DNA from: JAUIAI01 sp041396685
Lineage (GTDB): Bacteria > Pseudomonadota > Gammaproteobacteria > Burkholderiales > Burkholderiaceae_E
Assembly (NCBI GenBank): GCA_041396685.1
Contig: JAWKYD010000010.1
Coordinates: 124,001 to 188,000, forward strand
Length of the DNA: 64,000 nucleotides
Reading direction: 5' to 3'
Every line of letters starts with the position of its first letter. The first letter of the stretch is position 1. Positions 1-8,460 of the stretch are shown here, piece after piece. A program made the translations under genes and the position numbers. The notes beneath the pieces are model-generated. The model saw nothing but the letters and a program-made list of their open reading frames with translations. It was not told the origin of the DNA and made no database searches.

Positions 1-368
1 TCGACCCAGCTGTGCACGATTTCGGCCGGTGCCAGTCCGTAGACCGCTTCAGGCACGATGCCGCGCTGCAAGGCCTTGTCGATCGTGAAACCGTGTAGCC
101 GGCAGGCGATGCCGCTGGCACGCAGAAGCGCCATCAGGAGAATGGCCTTGGTGTTGCACTGGCCATAGCCGTCGGCGAGCACCTGCGAGGCCCGCATGGC
201 GTCATCGCGGTTGTAGCCGAAAGCGATCTCGTTGCGAACGAAATCATGGATCGATCCGATCCGGTGGAAATCATCGCCATCCAGCCAGCGACGATCTCGA
301 ATCAGTGTGCGGATCGCCGGATGGTCGAAATCCAGCAGTGTCGTTTCAGCGAGTAAGGCGTTGCTCAT
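1..368 (-). CDS. Transglutaminase-like domain protein (partial, runs off left edge)
   Basis: The first 122 residues of a transglutaminase-like cysteine protein are visible; the rest lies beyond base 1. The family core is present: GYGQCNTKA gives the nucleophile Cys71, followed by a hydrophobic helix, and EIVHSWV gives the catalytic His119. The Asp of the triad would fall outside the window. Bacterial members of this superfamily usually act as proteases or amidases rather than protein cross-linkers, and the substrate cannot be read from sequence. It is transcribed divergently from the MerR gene, and the MerR-type promoter at 397-429 points into it, so metal- or stress-responsive control is inferred. 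Start ATG at 366-368 has no clear Shine-Dalgarno. Confidence 0.8.
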   Translation of the reverse strand, partial: MSNALLAETTLLDFDHPAIRTLIRDRRWLDGDDFHRIGSIHDFVRNEIAFGYNRDDAMRASQVLADGYGQCNTKAILLMALLRASGIACRLHGFTIDKALQRGIVPEAVYGLAPAEIVHSWV

Positions 369-396
369 TGCTGCGTTTCATTCGTCGGAGAAGGCG

Positions 397-429
397 ATAG
401 CTTAAAATCTCTAGTCTCTAGAGGGTCAA
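397..429 (-). promoter_or_regulatory. MerR-type promoter/operator facing the transglutaminase gene
   Basis: Read on the minus strand, TTGACC (429-424) is followed by a 19-bp spacer and TAAGCT (404-399). The spacer holds a perfect dyad CTCTAG-AGA-CTAGAG. An over-long 19-bp spacer centred on a dyad is the signature of MerR-family activated promoters, where the regulator untwists DNA to realign -35 and -10. The expected start is about 25 bases upstream of the transglutaminase ATG. The -35 hexamer overlaps the Shine-Dalgarno of the divergent MerR gene, so bound regulator could also limit its own expression. Confidence 0.8.
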
Positions 430-441
430 GAGGTGTCCGTG

Positions 442-852
442 ATGTTTTCCATCGGCGATCTGTCCAAGCGCACCGGCGTCAAGATTCCGACCATCCGCTA
501 TTACGAGCAACTCGGCCTGATCGCGGCCGACGGTCGTTCCGAGGGCAATCAGCGCCGCTATGGCGATGGCGGGCTGGCCCGTCTGTCGTTCATACGCCAT
601 GCGCGCGAGCTGGGTTTCTCGATCGAGGACATTCGCGAGCTGACCGCGCTCAGCGTGCACCCCGAGCGCTCGTGCGGTGACGCGCATGCGATCGCGACGC
701 GTCATCTGCGCGCCATTCGAGAACGCATGGCGCGCCTGTCGCGTCTCGAGCGTGAACTGGAGCGCATCGTCGGCGCCGACGGCGGCCGGGTGGCCGACTG
801 CGCGGTGATCGAGACGCTGGCCGACCACGGCCAATGCCTGGACGAGCACTGA
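442..852 (+). CDS. MerR family transcriptional regulator
   Basis: A 136-residue MerR regulator. The N-terminal winged helix-turn-helix is typical (FSIGDLSKRTGV, then PTIRYYEQLGLI and NQRRYG), followed by the long dimerisation helix. Cysteines at about 78, 120 and 132 (RSCGDA, VADCAV, HGQCLDEH) resemble the spacing of metal-sensing members, with one Cys at the start of the dimer helix and others after it, but the usual C-terminal CxxC-type loop is short, so the effector is uncertain. I chose ATG 442 because AAGAGG at 428-433 sits 8 bases upstream; a GTG at 433 is also in frame. It probably controls the divergent promoter at 397-429. The CoA-transferase gene begins 1 base after its stop and is likely co-transcribed. 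Confidence 0.9.
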   Translation: MFSIGDLSKRTGVKIPTIRYYEQLGLIAADGRSEGNQRRYGDGGLARLSFIRHARELGFSIEDIRELTALSVHPERSCGDAHAIATRHLRAIRERMARLSRLERELERIVGADGGRVADCAVIETLADHGQCLDEH

Positions 853-853
853 C

Positions 854-2140
854 ATGACGATCGACCGAACATCCGACACGACCATGGGCGAGTGTGCGCA
901 GCATGGCTCTGCCGGTGGCGCGCAGGCGCGGCCGACACGCGACTGGGATGCGCAGGCGCCGACACCGCTGGCCGGCGTGCGGGTGCTGGACCTGTCGCGT
1001 TTGGTGGCGGGCAACATCGTCTCGCACGTGCTGGCCGATTTCGGTGCCGAAGTGATCAAGGTCGAGGCACCGGGCCGCGGCGACGATCTGCGCGCCTGGA
1101 AGGTGGCCGGCGTGTCGGCCTACTGGAAGGTCTACGCGCGCAACAAGAAAAGCATCACGCTCGATTTCCGGCGCGACGCGGGCAGGGCGTTGCTGCTGCA
1201 GCTGGTGCGCGGTGCATCGATCCTGATCGAGAACTTCGTGCCGGGACGCCTCGAGAAAATGGGGCTCGGGCCCGAGGCCTTGCACGAGGTCAATCCGTCG
1301 CTCGTCATTGTGCGGGTGTCGGGATGGGGGCAGACGGGCCCGTGGTCGGCCAGGCCGGGTTTCGGGTCGTTGGTCGAGGCGGCCAGCGGTTTCGCGGCCA
1401 TGAACGGTTTTCCCGATCGCCCACCGGTGTTGCCGCCGCTGGCGCTGGCCGACATGATCGCCGGCCTGCAGGGCGCCTCGGCGGCCATGATCGCCCTGCG
1501 CCACGTCGAGGTCGCGGGGGGCAGGGGCCAGGTCATCGATCTGTCGCTGTTCGAGCCGATTCACGCGATCCTCGGGCCCGAGGCCGCGATCCTCTCGCTC
1601 ACCGGCCAGCCCACGCTGCGTCAGGGCAGCCTGGCGCCGAACACCGCGCCGCGCAATGTCTACGAGTGCCGGGATGGCCGCTTCGTCGCGTTGTCGGCCT
1701 CGATGCAGTCGATGGCCGAGCGTCTGTTCGCGATGATGGGTCGGCCGGAACTGATCGATGACCCACGGTTTCGCACCAACACGGACCGGGTGGCGAACAA
1801 CGCGGCGATCGACGCGATCGTCGCCGAGTACATTCGCGGCTTCTCGCAGGCGGACATCCTAGCCAAGTGCGAGGTGGCAGGCGTGACCATCGGCCCGGTG
1901 TACGACTCGGCCGACCTGCGCGACCATCCCTATGTGCAGGGGCGCGAGGTGATCGTCGAACTGCCCGACGACGACGCCGGCCGGCTGCCCATGCACGACA
2001 TCGTGCCGCGCCTGAGCGGCTCTCCCGGCCGCTTCCGGTCGCCGGCGCCGGCGCTCGGCGAGCACAATGCGCCGATTTTCGGGGAGCTTGGCCTGGACGA
2101 CGCCGCGCTGGAGTGCCTGCGCCGCGACGGCACGATCTGA
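854..2140 (+). CDS. Family III CoA-transferase (CaiB/BaiF type)
   Basis: A 428-residue formyl-CoA transferase/CaiB-family protein that moves CoA between acyl groups. Family features are VLDLSRLVAG, the DFGAEVIKVEAPG motif, the NKKSITLDFR segment and the catalytic aspartate of LALADMIAGLQ at about residue 200, which forms the aspartyl-CoA anhydride. The first 30 residues before the conserved start are longer than usual and poorly conserved in character; a later start is possible but no better ATG is seen. It begins 1 base after the MerR stop, suggesting translational coupling. The substrate cannot be assigned. A second paralogue lies at 26575-27780. Confidence 0.92.
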   Translation: MTIDRTSDTTMGECAQHGSAGGAQARPTRDWDAQAPTPLAGVRVLDLSRLVAGNIVSHVLADFGAEVIKVEAPGRGDDLRAWKVAGVSAYWKVYARNKKSITLDFRRDAGRALLLQLVRGASILIENFVPGRLEKMGLGPEALHEVNPSLVIVRVSGWGQTGPWSARPGFGSLVEAASGFAAMNGFPDRPPVLPPLALADMIAGLQGASAAMIALRHVEVAGGRGQVIDLSLFEPIHAILGPEAAILSLTGQPTLRQGSLAPNTAPRNVYECRDGRFVALSASMQSMAERLFAMMGRPELIDDPRFRTNTDRVANNAAIDAIVAEYIRGFSQADILAKCEVAGVTIGPVYDSADLRDHPYVQGREVIVELPDDDAGRLPMHDIVPRLSGSPGRFRSPAPALGEHNAPIFGELGLDDAALECLRRDGTI

Positions 2141-2141
2141 T

Positions 2142-3302
2142 TCAGTCCGGCAGGCCGGGCAGTGCGGCCTCGAAGGCGTGCTCGAATACCGTCATTTCGT
2201 CGTCGCGTCCGACGCCGACGCGCACACAGCGATTGAGCGGCGGCACGCCCGGCATGCGGATGAACACGTCCGCGCAGGCCAGTGCGTCGAGCATCGCTTT
2301 CGCGCGTGTCGGTGAGCCCAGGTCGACGGCCACGAAGTTGGTCGCCGAGGGCAGGCTGCACAGACCCAGGCGCTGCGCGAAGGCGGCCACCCGCGCCCGT
2401 CCGGCCGTCACCGCACGGCCGACCTCGGCCAGGAAGCCGCTGTCGCCGAGCGCGGCGAGTGCACCGGCCTGCGCCATCCGCGACACCCCGAAGTGGTTGC
2501 GGATCTTGTTCAGGCCGGTGATCAGTTCGCGATGGCCGATGGCATAGCCGACACGCGCGCCGGCCATGCCGTAGGCCTTCGAGAAGGTGCGCAAGCGCAG
2601 CACCCGTGGGTCGCCCGTATCGAGCGGCGCGAGGCTGCCCGGGGGTGCGAACTCGCCGTAGGCCTCGTCGAGCAGGAGCAGGCAGCCCCCGGGCAATCGA
2701 TCGATGAACGCCGCGATGCGCTCGACCGGATGCCAGGTGCCCATCGGGTTGTCCGGGTTGGCCAGATAGACCAGTGGCGCCGCGGTCTGGCGCTGTCGTT
2801 CGGCGAGCGCGTCGGGATCCTCGTGATCGTCGCGGTACGGCACGGCTTCGAGCCGGCCGCCGAAGCCCGCCACGTGATAGTTGAAGGTGGGATAGGCGCC
2901 CAGCGAACTCACCACCGGCGTGCCGGGTGTCACGGTCATGCGCACAGCCAGGCCGAGCAGCGAGTCGATGCCGGCGTCCACGCAGATCTCGTCGGGCGAG
3001 ACCCGGTGATGCGCGGCGAGCGCTTCGCGCAGATCGTGGTTCTCCGGATCGCCATACCAGGCGCTCTCGCCCACCGCCCGCCGCATCGCTTCGGCCGCCG
3101 CCGGCGACATGCCGAATGCGCTCTCGTTGGCGCCGATGCGTGCGCGAAAGCGCCGTTGGCGCCGGCGCTCGAGCGCCTCGGGGCCGACGAACGGGATGGC
3201 ACTGGGCAGGCTGGCGACCAGGCCGGTGAATGGAATCGCGCCGGATGATCGTTCGGATGGTCCGGAATCGGCGGCGGCACGGCCGGCTTGGGCTTCGTTC
3301 AT
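2142..3302 (-). CDS. HisC-like class I/II aminotransferase
   Basis: A PLP-dependent fold-type I aminotransferase of the histidinol-phosphate/aromatic group, 386 residues from ATG 3302. Visible landmarks are ANPDNPMGT (Asn172 and Asn175 region), LDEAYGEF (Asp202 contacting the PLP nitrogen, Tyr205), and TFSKAYGMAGARVGY, where Lys242 forms the Schiff base and Arg250 binds PLP phosphate. The first 40 residues are an unconserved extension. No other histidine-biosynthesis gene is nearby, so its amino donor and acceptor are open. It converges on the CoA-transferase with only one base between stop codons. Confidence 0.88.
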   Translation of the reverse strand: MNEAQAGRAAADSGPSERSSGAIPFTGLVASLPSAIPFVGPEALERRRQRRFRARIGANESAFGMSPAAAEAMRRAVGESAWYGDPENHDLREALAAHHRVSPDEICVDAGIDSLLGLAVRMTVTPGTPVVSSLGAYPTFNYHVAGFGGRLEAVPYRDDHEDPDALAERQRQTAAPLVYLANPDNPMGTWHPVERIAAFIDRLPGGCLLLLDEAYGEFAPPGSLAPLDTGDPRVLRLRTFSKAYGMAGARVGYAIGHRELITGLNKIRNHFGVSRMAQAGALAALGDSGFLAEVGRAVTAGRARVAAFAQRLGLCSLPSATNFVAVDLGSPTRAKAMLDALACADVFIRMPGVPPLNRCVRVGVGRDDEMTVFEHAFEAALPGLPD

Positions 3303-3479
3303 GAGGGTGCGCGTGGTCGTCGGACGGGTCGGCGCCCGTCGGCATGGGGTGCCGGATTGTATTGCACGGCCGTGGCGGCGCGACCGGCCCGCGAAGTCGC
3401 CAGAACCGGCCGGAGACGTCATCGAATCGTCACGGAAGTGTCATATCGTGACCGGCCACCATCGCCCCGAGTCAGCACG

Positions 3480-4394
3480 ATGACCCCGATCGACGCCGAG
3501 ACCCTGCGCCGTCTGCACGAGGATTTCAGCGACAGCCTGGACGAAGAGCTCGAACTGGAACTCGACGACCACCGCTTCTCGAGCGGCGACCCTGGCGCGG
3601 TGCCGCGCGACGACGCCCAGCGCGAACAGCGGCAGGCCTACTTCCGCAACCTGCTCCGCCTGCAGGGTGAACTGGTCAAGTTGCAGGACTGGGTCGTGCG
3701 CGAGCAGCGCAAGCTGGTGGTGATCTTCGAGGGCCGCGATGCAGCAGGCAAGGGCGGTGTCATCAAGCGCATCACCCAGCGCCTGAACCCGCGCGTGTGC
3801 CGGGTGGCCGCCCTGCCGGCACCCAACGACCGCCAGCGTACCCAGTGGTACTTCCAGCGCTACATCGAGCATCTGCCGGCGGGGGGCGAGATCGTGCTGT
3901 TCGACCGCAGCTGGTACAACCGCGCCGGCGTCGAGCGGGTGATGGGCTTCTGCTCGGACGAACAGGTCGAGGAGTTTTTCCGCTCGGTGCCCGAGTTCGA
4001 GCGCATGCTGGTGCGCTCGGGCATCCGTCTGGTCAAGTACTGGTTCTCGATTTCGGACGAGGAGCAGCACATGCGCTTTCTGGCGCGCATGGTCGACCCG
4101 CTCAAGCAGTGGAAGCTCAGCCCGATGGATCTCGAATCACGCCGACGCTGGGAGGCCTACACCAAGGCCAAGGAGATCATGCTCGAGCGCACCCACATCG
4201 AGGAAGCACCGTGGTGGGTGGTGCCGGCGGACGACAAGAAGCGCGCGCGTCTGAACTGCATCGCACACCTGCTGGGTCAGCTGCCGTACGACGAGGTAGA
4301 GCATGCGGGCGTCGAATTGCCGAGCCGGGTGCGGCACGAGGACTACGTGCGCCATCCGGTGCCGGCGTCGATGATCATTCCACAGAGTTTCTAG
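3480..4394 (+). CDS. ppk2: Polyphosphate kinase 2 (PPK2)
   Basis: A 304-residue PPK2 enzyme that transfers phosphate between polyphosphate and nucleotides. The Walker A loop FEGRDAAGKGG (about residues 82-92) and the Walker B/lid segment FDRSWYNRAGVERVMGF (about 141-157) are intact, as is YWFSISDEEQ followed by the WKLSPMDLESRRRW region typical of class I members, which favour phosphorylating nucleoside diphosphates. I used ATG 3480, after which the acidic N-terminal helix begins; upstream in-frame sequence is not conserved in character. A dispersed repeat (4401-4435) starts just after the TAG stop. Confidence 0.93.
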   Translation: MTPIDAETLRRLHEDFSDSLDEELELELDDHRFSSGDPGAVPRDDAQREQRQAYFRNLLRLQGELVKLQDWVVREQRKLVVIFEGRDAAGKGGVIKRITQRLNPRVCRVAALPAPNDRQRTQWYFQRYIEHLPAGGEIVLFDRSWYNRAGVERVMGFCSDEQVEEFFRSVPEFERMLVRSGIRLVKYWFSISDEEQHMRFLARMVDPLKQWKLSPMDLESRRRWEAYTKAKEIMLERTHIEEAPWWVVPADDKKRARLNCIAHLLGQLPYDEVEHAGVELPSRVRHEDYVRHPVPASMIIPQSF

Positions 4395-4400
4395 TGCCTC

Positions 4401-4435
4401 GAGTCCAACGTTCTCGTTCAGCGAATTCCGGACTC
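4401..4435. repeat. Intergenic repeat copy A
   Basis: An imperfect inverted-repeat element between two convergent genes, bounded by GAGTCC (4401-4406) and GGACTC (4430-4435). The reverse complement of 4409-4425 matches 17053-17069 at 16 of 17 positions, and both copies begin right after a CTAGTG that carries the stop codon of the upstream gene. It may act as a bidirectional transcription or mRNA-end signal; no run of T follows. Confidence 0.55.
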
Positions 4436-4459
4436 ACGACACTCCTGTGCCGATACCAC

Positions 4460-6817
4460 TCACGGGCCCGAACGGGGACCCGGCCGGCTATCGAGAGCTC
4501 GCCAGATCCTGGGCGCGGTCAGCGGCATCTGCAGGTCGCCGAGCACAGCGGCGGGCACACCCGCGCGGGCCAGCGCATCGATCACCGCGTTGACCACGGC
4601 CGGCAGTGCGCCGGTGGTGCCGATCTCGCCGACACCCTTGGCACCGAGCGGATTGCGCGCGGTCGGCACCGATTGGTCGAGCACGGTCGTGAAGCCGTCG
4701 ATGACGCCGAACTGGGGCAACGCATAGTCCATCAGGGTCGCGGTCAACAATTGGCCGTTTTCGTCGTCATAGACGACCGACTCCAGCAGCGCCTGGCCGA
4801 TGGACTGGACGATGCCGCCCTCGAGCTGGCCGGCGACGATCTGCGGGCTGACTACGGTACCGACGTCGTAGACGCCGGTGTAGCCGAGCACCTGGACGCG
4901 ACCGGTGTCGGGGTCGATCTCGACCTCGCAGACGTGGGCGGCGTTCGGCCAGGTCTGGCCGTCGACCCGGTCGGTGTCGGCGAGCCGGATCTCGCCCTCG
5001 GACTGGCGCCCTGCCAGTGTGAACAGATCGATGTGGCGGTCGGTGCCGACGATCGTGAATCGCCCCGAGTGATACTCGATGTCGTCCTCGCCGACTTCGA
5101 GCGCATCGGCCGCCAGGCCGCGCGCGATCGCCAGCGTGCGCCTGGCCACCATGTCGATCACCGAGCCGCCGACCAGCAGCGAGCGCGAGCCGCCGCTACC
5201 GAAACCGTTGGCGCGGTCGGTATCGCCCTGGATCACGCGGATGCGCTCGATCGGCACATCGAAGGTCTGCACGAGCAACTGGGCGTAGCTGGTGGCGATG
5301 CCCTGACCCATCGGCATGGTCGCCGACACGACCTCGATCACGCCTTGCGGATCGATGCGGATGTCAACGGTTTCCTCGAACTGATTGGCACCGCAGGCCT
5401 TCAGAAACGTGACCACCGAACGGCCCCGCAGCCGACCACGCGCAGACGACTCAGCGGCGCGGGCGTCGAATGTGTGCCATCGCGCGTGCTGCAGAGCCTG
5501 GTCCAGCATGTGCTCGAACGCGCCGCAGTCGTAGGTCTGGCCGAGCGGATTGGTGAACGGCATCTCGGTCGGCGCGATCAGGTTGCGCCGACGCAGGGTG
5601 ACCGGATCGATGCCGGTCACGCGCGCGGCCTCGTCGACCAGACGCTCTATCACGTAGATGGATTCGGGGCTGCCGGCGCCGCGGTAGGCGCCGATCGGCG
5701 CGGTATTCGTGAGCAGCGCGCGCTGATCGAGGTCGACACTGGCGATGCGATAGACATTGGTGCAGATGCCGGGTACGTAGTTGAACGGCTGCGCGAGGCC
5801 GATCGCGCTCGGATAGGCGCCCAGATTGGCATCGGTGCGCATGCGCAGCGCCAGCATGCGGCCGTCGGCGTCGAGCGCCAGACTCGCATCGGCGATCATG
5901 TCGCGGCCATGCACGGCCGACAGAAAGTCTTCCTGACGGCCGGGCATCCAGCGCACCGGCCGTCCGAGCGTCCAGGCGGCATGGGCAACCACGACATCCT
6001 CGGGGTAGATGCCGGTCTTCATGCCAAAGCCGCCGCCGACGTCGCCAACCATCACTCGAACGCGTTCTCTGTCCAGGCCAAGCAACGTGGCGAGCGTGTC
6101 GCGGATACCGGTCGGCATCTGATTGGACAGACGCACGAACAGGCGATCGCTGGCCTGGTCGCGCCAGGCGATCATGGCGCGTGGCTCCATCGAGACCGGC
6201 GCCAGCCGCTGATTGACCGCGCGCACGTGCGCGACGTGGGTTGCGCCTGCGAACGCGGCGTCGACCGCCGCGGCATCGCCGAAGCGCCGGGCCGCCGAGA
6301 GATTGCCCGGATTGCCGGGTTCGACCGACGGCGCCTGCGGCCGGGACGCGCGGTCGAGATCCGTCACCGCGGGTAGCGGCTCGTATTCGATTGCGACCGC
6401 TTCGGCCGCGTCGAGCGCCTGCGTGCCGGACTCCGCGATCACCGCGGCAACCGCCTCGCCGACGAAGCGAACGACACCGTCGGCCAGCACCGGCCGTTGC
6501 CCGCCTGCAGGGGCGCGGCCCGCCGCATCATTGAACACGGCGGCCAGCGGCGGCATGTGGGCGAGACCGGCCGCTGCCAGGTCGGCGGCGGTGATGACGG
6601 CGACCACGCCGGGCAGCGCGCGTGCCGGGTCGGCATCGATCGCGCCGATGCGCGCGTGCGCATGGGGCGATCGCACGAACATCAGGTGCAGATGGTCCGT
6701 GTCGGGCTCGTCGTCGGTGAAACGCGCCTGCCCGGTGAGCAGCCGCTGATCCTCGATCCGGCGGACCGCCTGGCCGACGCCGTGCCGGCGCATTGGGAAT
6801 GCGAGTGTCTCGTTCAT
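4460..6817 (-). CDS. Molybdenum hydroxylase large subunit (xanthine dehydrogenase/CoxL family, form II-like)
   Basis: A 785-residue molybdopterin-cytosine-dinucleotide hydroxylase catalytic subunit. Seen in order: the ald_Xan_dh hammerhead domain (RRIEDQRLLTGQARF), GGGFGMKTGIYPED, the active-site loop GAYRGAGSPES (about residues 370-380), PMGQGIATSYAQ, FGSGGSRS and the catalytic glutamate in GAKGVGEIGTTGA near the end. True CO dehydrogenases carry AYxCSFR; this AYRGAGS is form II-like, so an aldehyde, purine or aromatic substrate is more likely than CO. The FAD and 2Fe-2S subunits that normally accompany it are absent from the window. Its ATG overlaps the mgtE stop in ATGA (6814-6817), implying co-translation. 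Confidence 0.9.
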   Translation of the reverse strand: MNETLAFPMRRHGVGQAVRRIEDQRLLTGQARFTDDEPDTDHLHLMFVRSPHAHARIGAIDADPARALPGVVAVITAADLAAAGLAHMPPLAAVFNDAAGRAPAGGQRPVLADGVVRFVGEAVAAVIAESGTQALDAAEAVAIEYEPLPAVTDLDRASRPQAPSVEPGNPGNLSAARRFGDAAAVDAAFAGATHVAHVRAVNQRLAPVSMEPRAMIAWRDQASDRLFVRLSNQMPTGIRDTLATLLGLDRERVRVMVGDVGGGFGMKTGIYPEDVVVAHAAWTLGRPVRWMPGRQEDFLSAVHGRDMIADASLALDADGRMLALRMRTDANLGAYPSAIGLAQPFNYVPGICTNVYRIASVDLDQRALLTNTAPIGAYRGAGSPESIYVIERLVDEAARVTGIDPVTLRRRNLIAPTEMPFTNPLGQTYDCGAFEHMLDQALQHARWHTFDARAAESSARGRLRGRSVVTFLKACGANQFEETVDIRIDPQGVIEVVSATMPMGQGIATSYAQLLVQTFDVPIERIRVIQGDTDRANGFGSGGSRSLLVGGSVIDMVARRTLAIARGLAADALEVGEDDIEYHSGRFTIVGTDRHIDLFTLAGRQSEGEIRLADTDRVDGQTWPNAAHVCEVEIDPDTGRVQVLGYTGVYDVGTVVSPQIVAGQLEGGIVQSIGQALLESVVYDDENGQLLTATLMDYALPQFGVIDGFTTVLDQSVPTARNPLGAKGVGEIGTTGALPAVVNAVIDALARAGVPAAVLGDLQMPLTAPRIWRALDSRPGPRSGP

Positions 6818-8304
6818 TTGAGCAGCGGCATCATCGCGCTGGCGATGCTGAGCACGAAGAAGAAGCCGGCCATGTCGGTGATGGTGGTCAGCAGTGGCCC
6901 GCTCGCGACGGCCGGATCCTGGCCGAGTCGCTTCAGCAGCAGTGGCACCACGCCGCCGATCGACACCGCGACGACGGTATTGAGCGCCAGCGCCACGCCG
7001 ATGACCAGACCCAGATAAGGATTGCCCTTCCAGACCCAGGCGACCAGTCCGATCAGCACGCCCAGCGCGACGCCGTTCATCGCGCCGACCGACAGCTCCT
7101 TGAGCCAAACCCACAACGCATCGACCGGCTTGACCAGACCGAGTGAGAGCTCGCGCATGGTCACGCCAACCGCCTGATTGCCCGAGCAGCCGCTCATATC
7201 GGACACCATCGGCAGGAACACCGCGATCGCGATGACCGCAGCGAGCGTTTCCTCGTACATGGAGATCACGCTGGCGGCGATGATGTTCAGGCCGATGTTG
7301 GCGCTCAGCCAGGCGAGCCGGCGCCGCGCCCGCAAGCCGGTGGGCATCGTGCGCAGTTCGTCGCCGAACACACCCTGCAGCCGCAGGGACTCGGTCTCGG
7401 CGCGATCCTGGGCTGCGTAGGCGACGGCCTCGCGCGAGACCACACCCAGCAGCCGGTTCTGCTCGTCGGTGACCGGCACGGCAGGAAACGAGTGCTTCTC
7501 GAAGAAGTCCTGCAGTTCGTCGAGCGTGGCATCGACACCCACCCGCAGTGGCGTGGTCATGATCTCGGACAGCGGCGCGGCGCGGCGCGTGGACAGCATT
7601 TCGGGCAGCGAGACCACCCCGACCAGCCGGTTGCCGGCGTCGACGATGTAGGGATGGTGGCGCTGATAACGCTCGAAGCCTTCGTCGTCGCTGGCCAGAC
7701 GACGGAAGAAGCTGCCGACCTGGTCGGTGTCGCGACAGGTGAGTACCTCGACGACCATCAGGCCGCCCGCGGTCTCCGGGTCGTAGGCGGCCAGCCGGCG
7801 CACCTCGGCGGCCTCGCTCGCGCCCAGCTCGGCCAGGATCGCCTCGGCATGCTCCTCGTCGAGTTCGGCGATGACATCGGCACGGGTGTCGGAGTGCAGT
7901 TCATCGACGATGTCGGCGGCCGTGGCCGCATCGAGCCCCTCGAGCAGCGTGCTGGCCAGCTCGATCGGGGCCTCCTCGACGAGGCTGGCGGCCATCTCGG
8001 CCGGCAGCGCCGCGATCGCCGCATCGCGGGTCTCCTCGGGCAGGTGCGTGAGCTCGCGCAAGGCCTCGCTGACCGAGAGCTCGTCGATGACCCTGACCAG
8101 CGCATCGGCGTCGTCGTTCTCGAGTGCCCGTCGGATCTGGGCGCCCGGATCGCCGTCGTCGTCACGATCGGGTTCGGGTCCGCGATCCCCGCCGGAACGC
8201 GCATCCGCGCGCTCCTCCAACACGATCGAACCGTCGTCCGGCCGGGCCTGGTTTGGTTCGCTCGAGCGGGGGGTATCGGGGTTGGTCGGAGTCTGGGCGG
8301 TCAT
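6814..8304 (-). CDS. mgtE: Magnesium transporter MgtE
   Basis: A 496-residue MgtE-type Mg2+ channel of the inner membrane. An acidic, disordered leader (about 1-60) precedes the helical N domain (LLEGLDAATAADIVDEL), two CBS domains (about 190-320, including ILTCRDTDQVGSFFRRL-like and TTPLRVGVDATLDEL segments) and five predicted membrane helices from about 340, including FLPMVSDMSGCSGNQAVG and the pore region with ALNTVVAVSIGGVVPLLL. Cytosolic Mg2+ bound between the N and CBS domains closes the pore in characterised members. Its stop codon overlaps the start of the molybdenum hydroxylase gene, an odd partner. Confidence 0.95.
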   Translation of the reverse strand: MTAQTPTNPDTPRSSEPNQARPDDGSIVLEERADARSGGDRGPEPDRDDDGDPGAQIRRALENDDADALVRVIDELSVSEALRELTHLPEETRDAAIAALPAEMAASLVEEAPIELASTLLEGLDAATAADIVDELHSDTRADVIAELDEEHAEAILAELGASEAAEVRRLAAYDPETAGGLMVVEVLTCRDTDQVGSFFRRLASDDEGFERYQRHHPYIVDAGNRLVGVVSLPEMLSTRRAAPLSEIMTTPLRVGVDATLDELQDFFEKHSFPAVPVTDEQNRLLGVVSREAVAYAAQDRAETESLRLQGVFGDELRTMPTGLRARRRLAWLSANIGLNIIAASVISMYEETLAAVIAIAVFLPMVSDMSGCSGNQAVGVTMRELSLGLVKPVDALWVWLKELSVGAMNGVALGVLIGLVAWVWKGNPYLGLVIGVALALNTVVAVSIGGVVPLLLKRLGQDPAVASGPLLTTITDMAGFFFVLSIASAMMPLLK

Positions 8305-8460
8305 GACGCAGATCGGTATCGGAGGAGCCCCGCCATTGTGCGCGCAACCACCCCATCCGGCGATGCCGGCGGTCGTTCGTGCGGTCTTCGTCGTGGCGCA
8401 GGCGACGGATGGTGATCGGCGGAGTTCAGGCGTGCATGCACCCGCCGGCGCATCGGCGTG

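Noticed and set aside
3797..6376. Open frame of 859 codons overlapping ppk2 and antisense to the molybdenum hydroxylase
   Set aside because: It covers two well-supported genes in other frames, has repetitive Gln/His/Arg composition and no motif.
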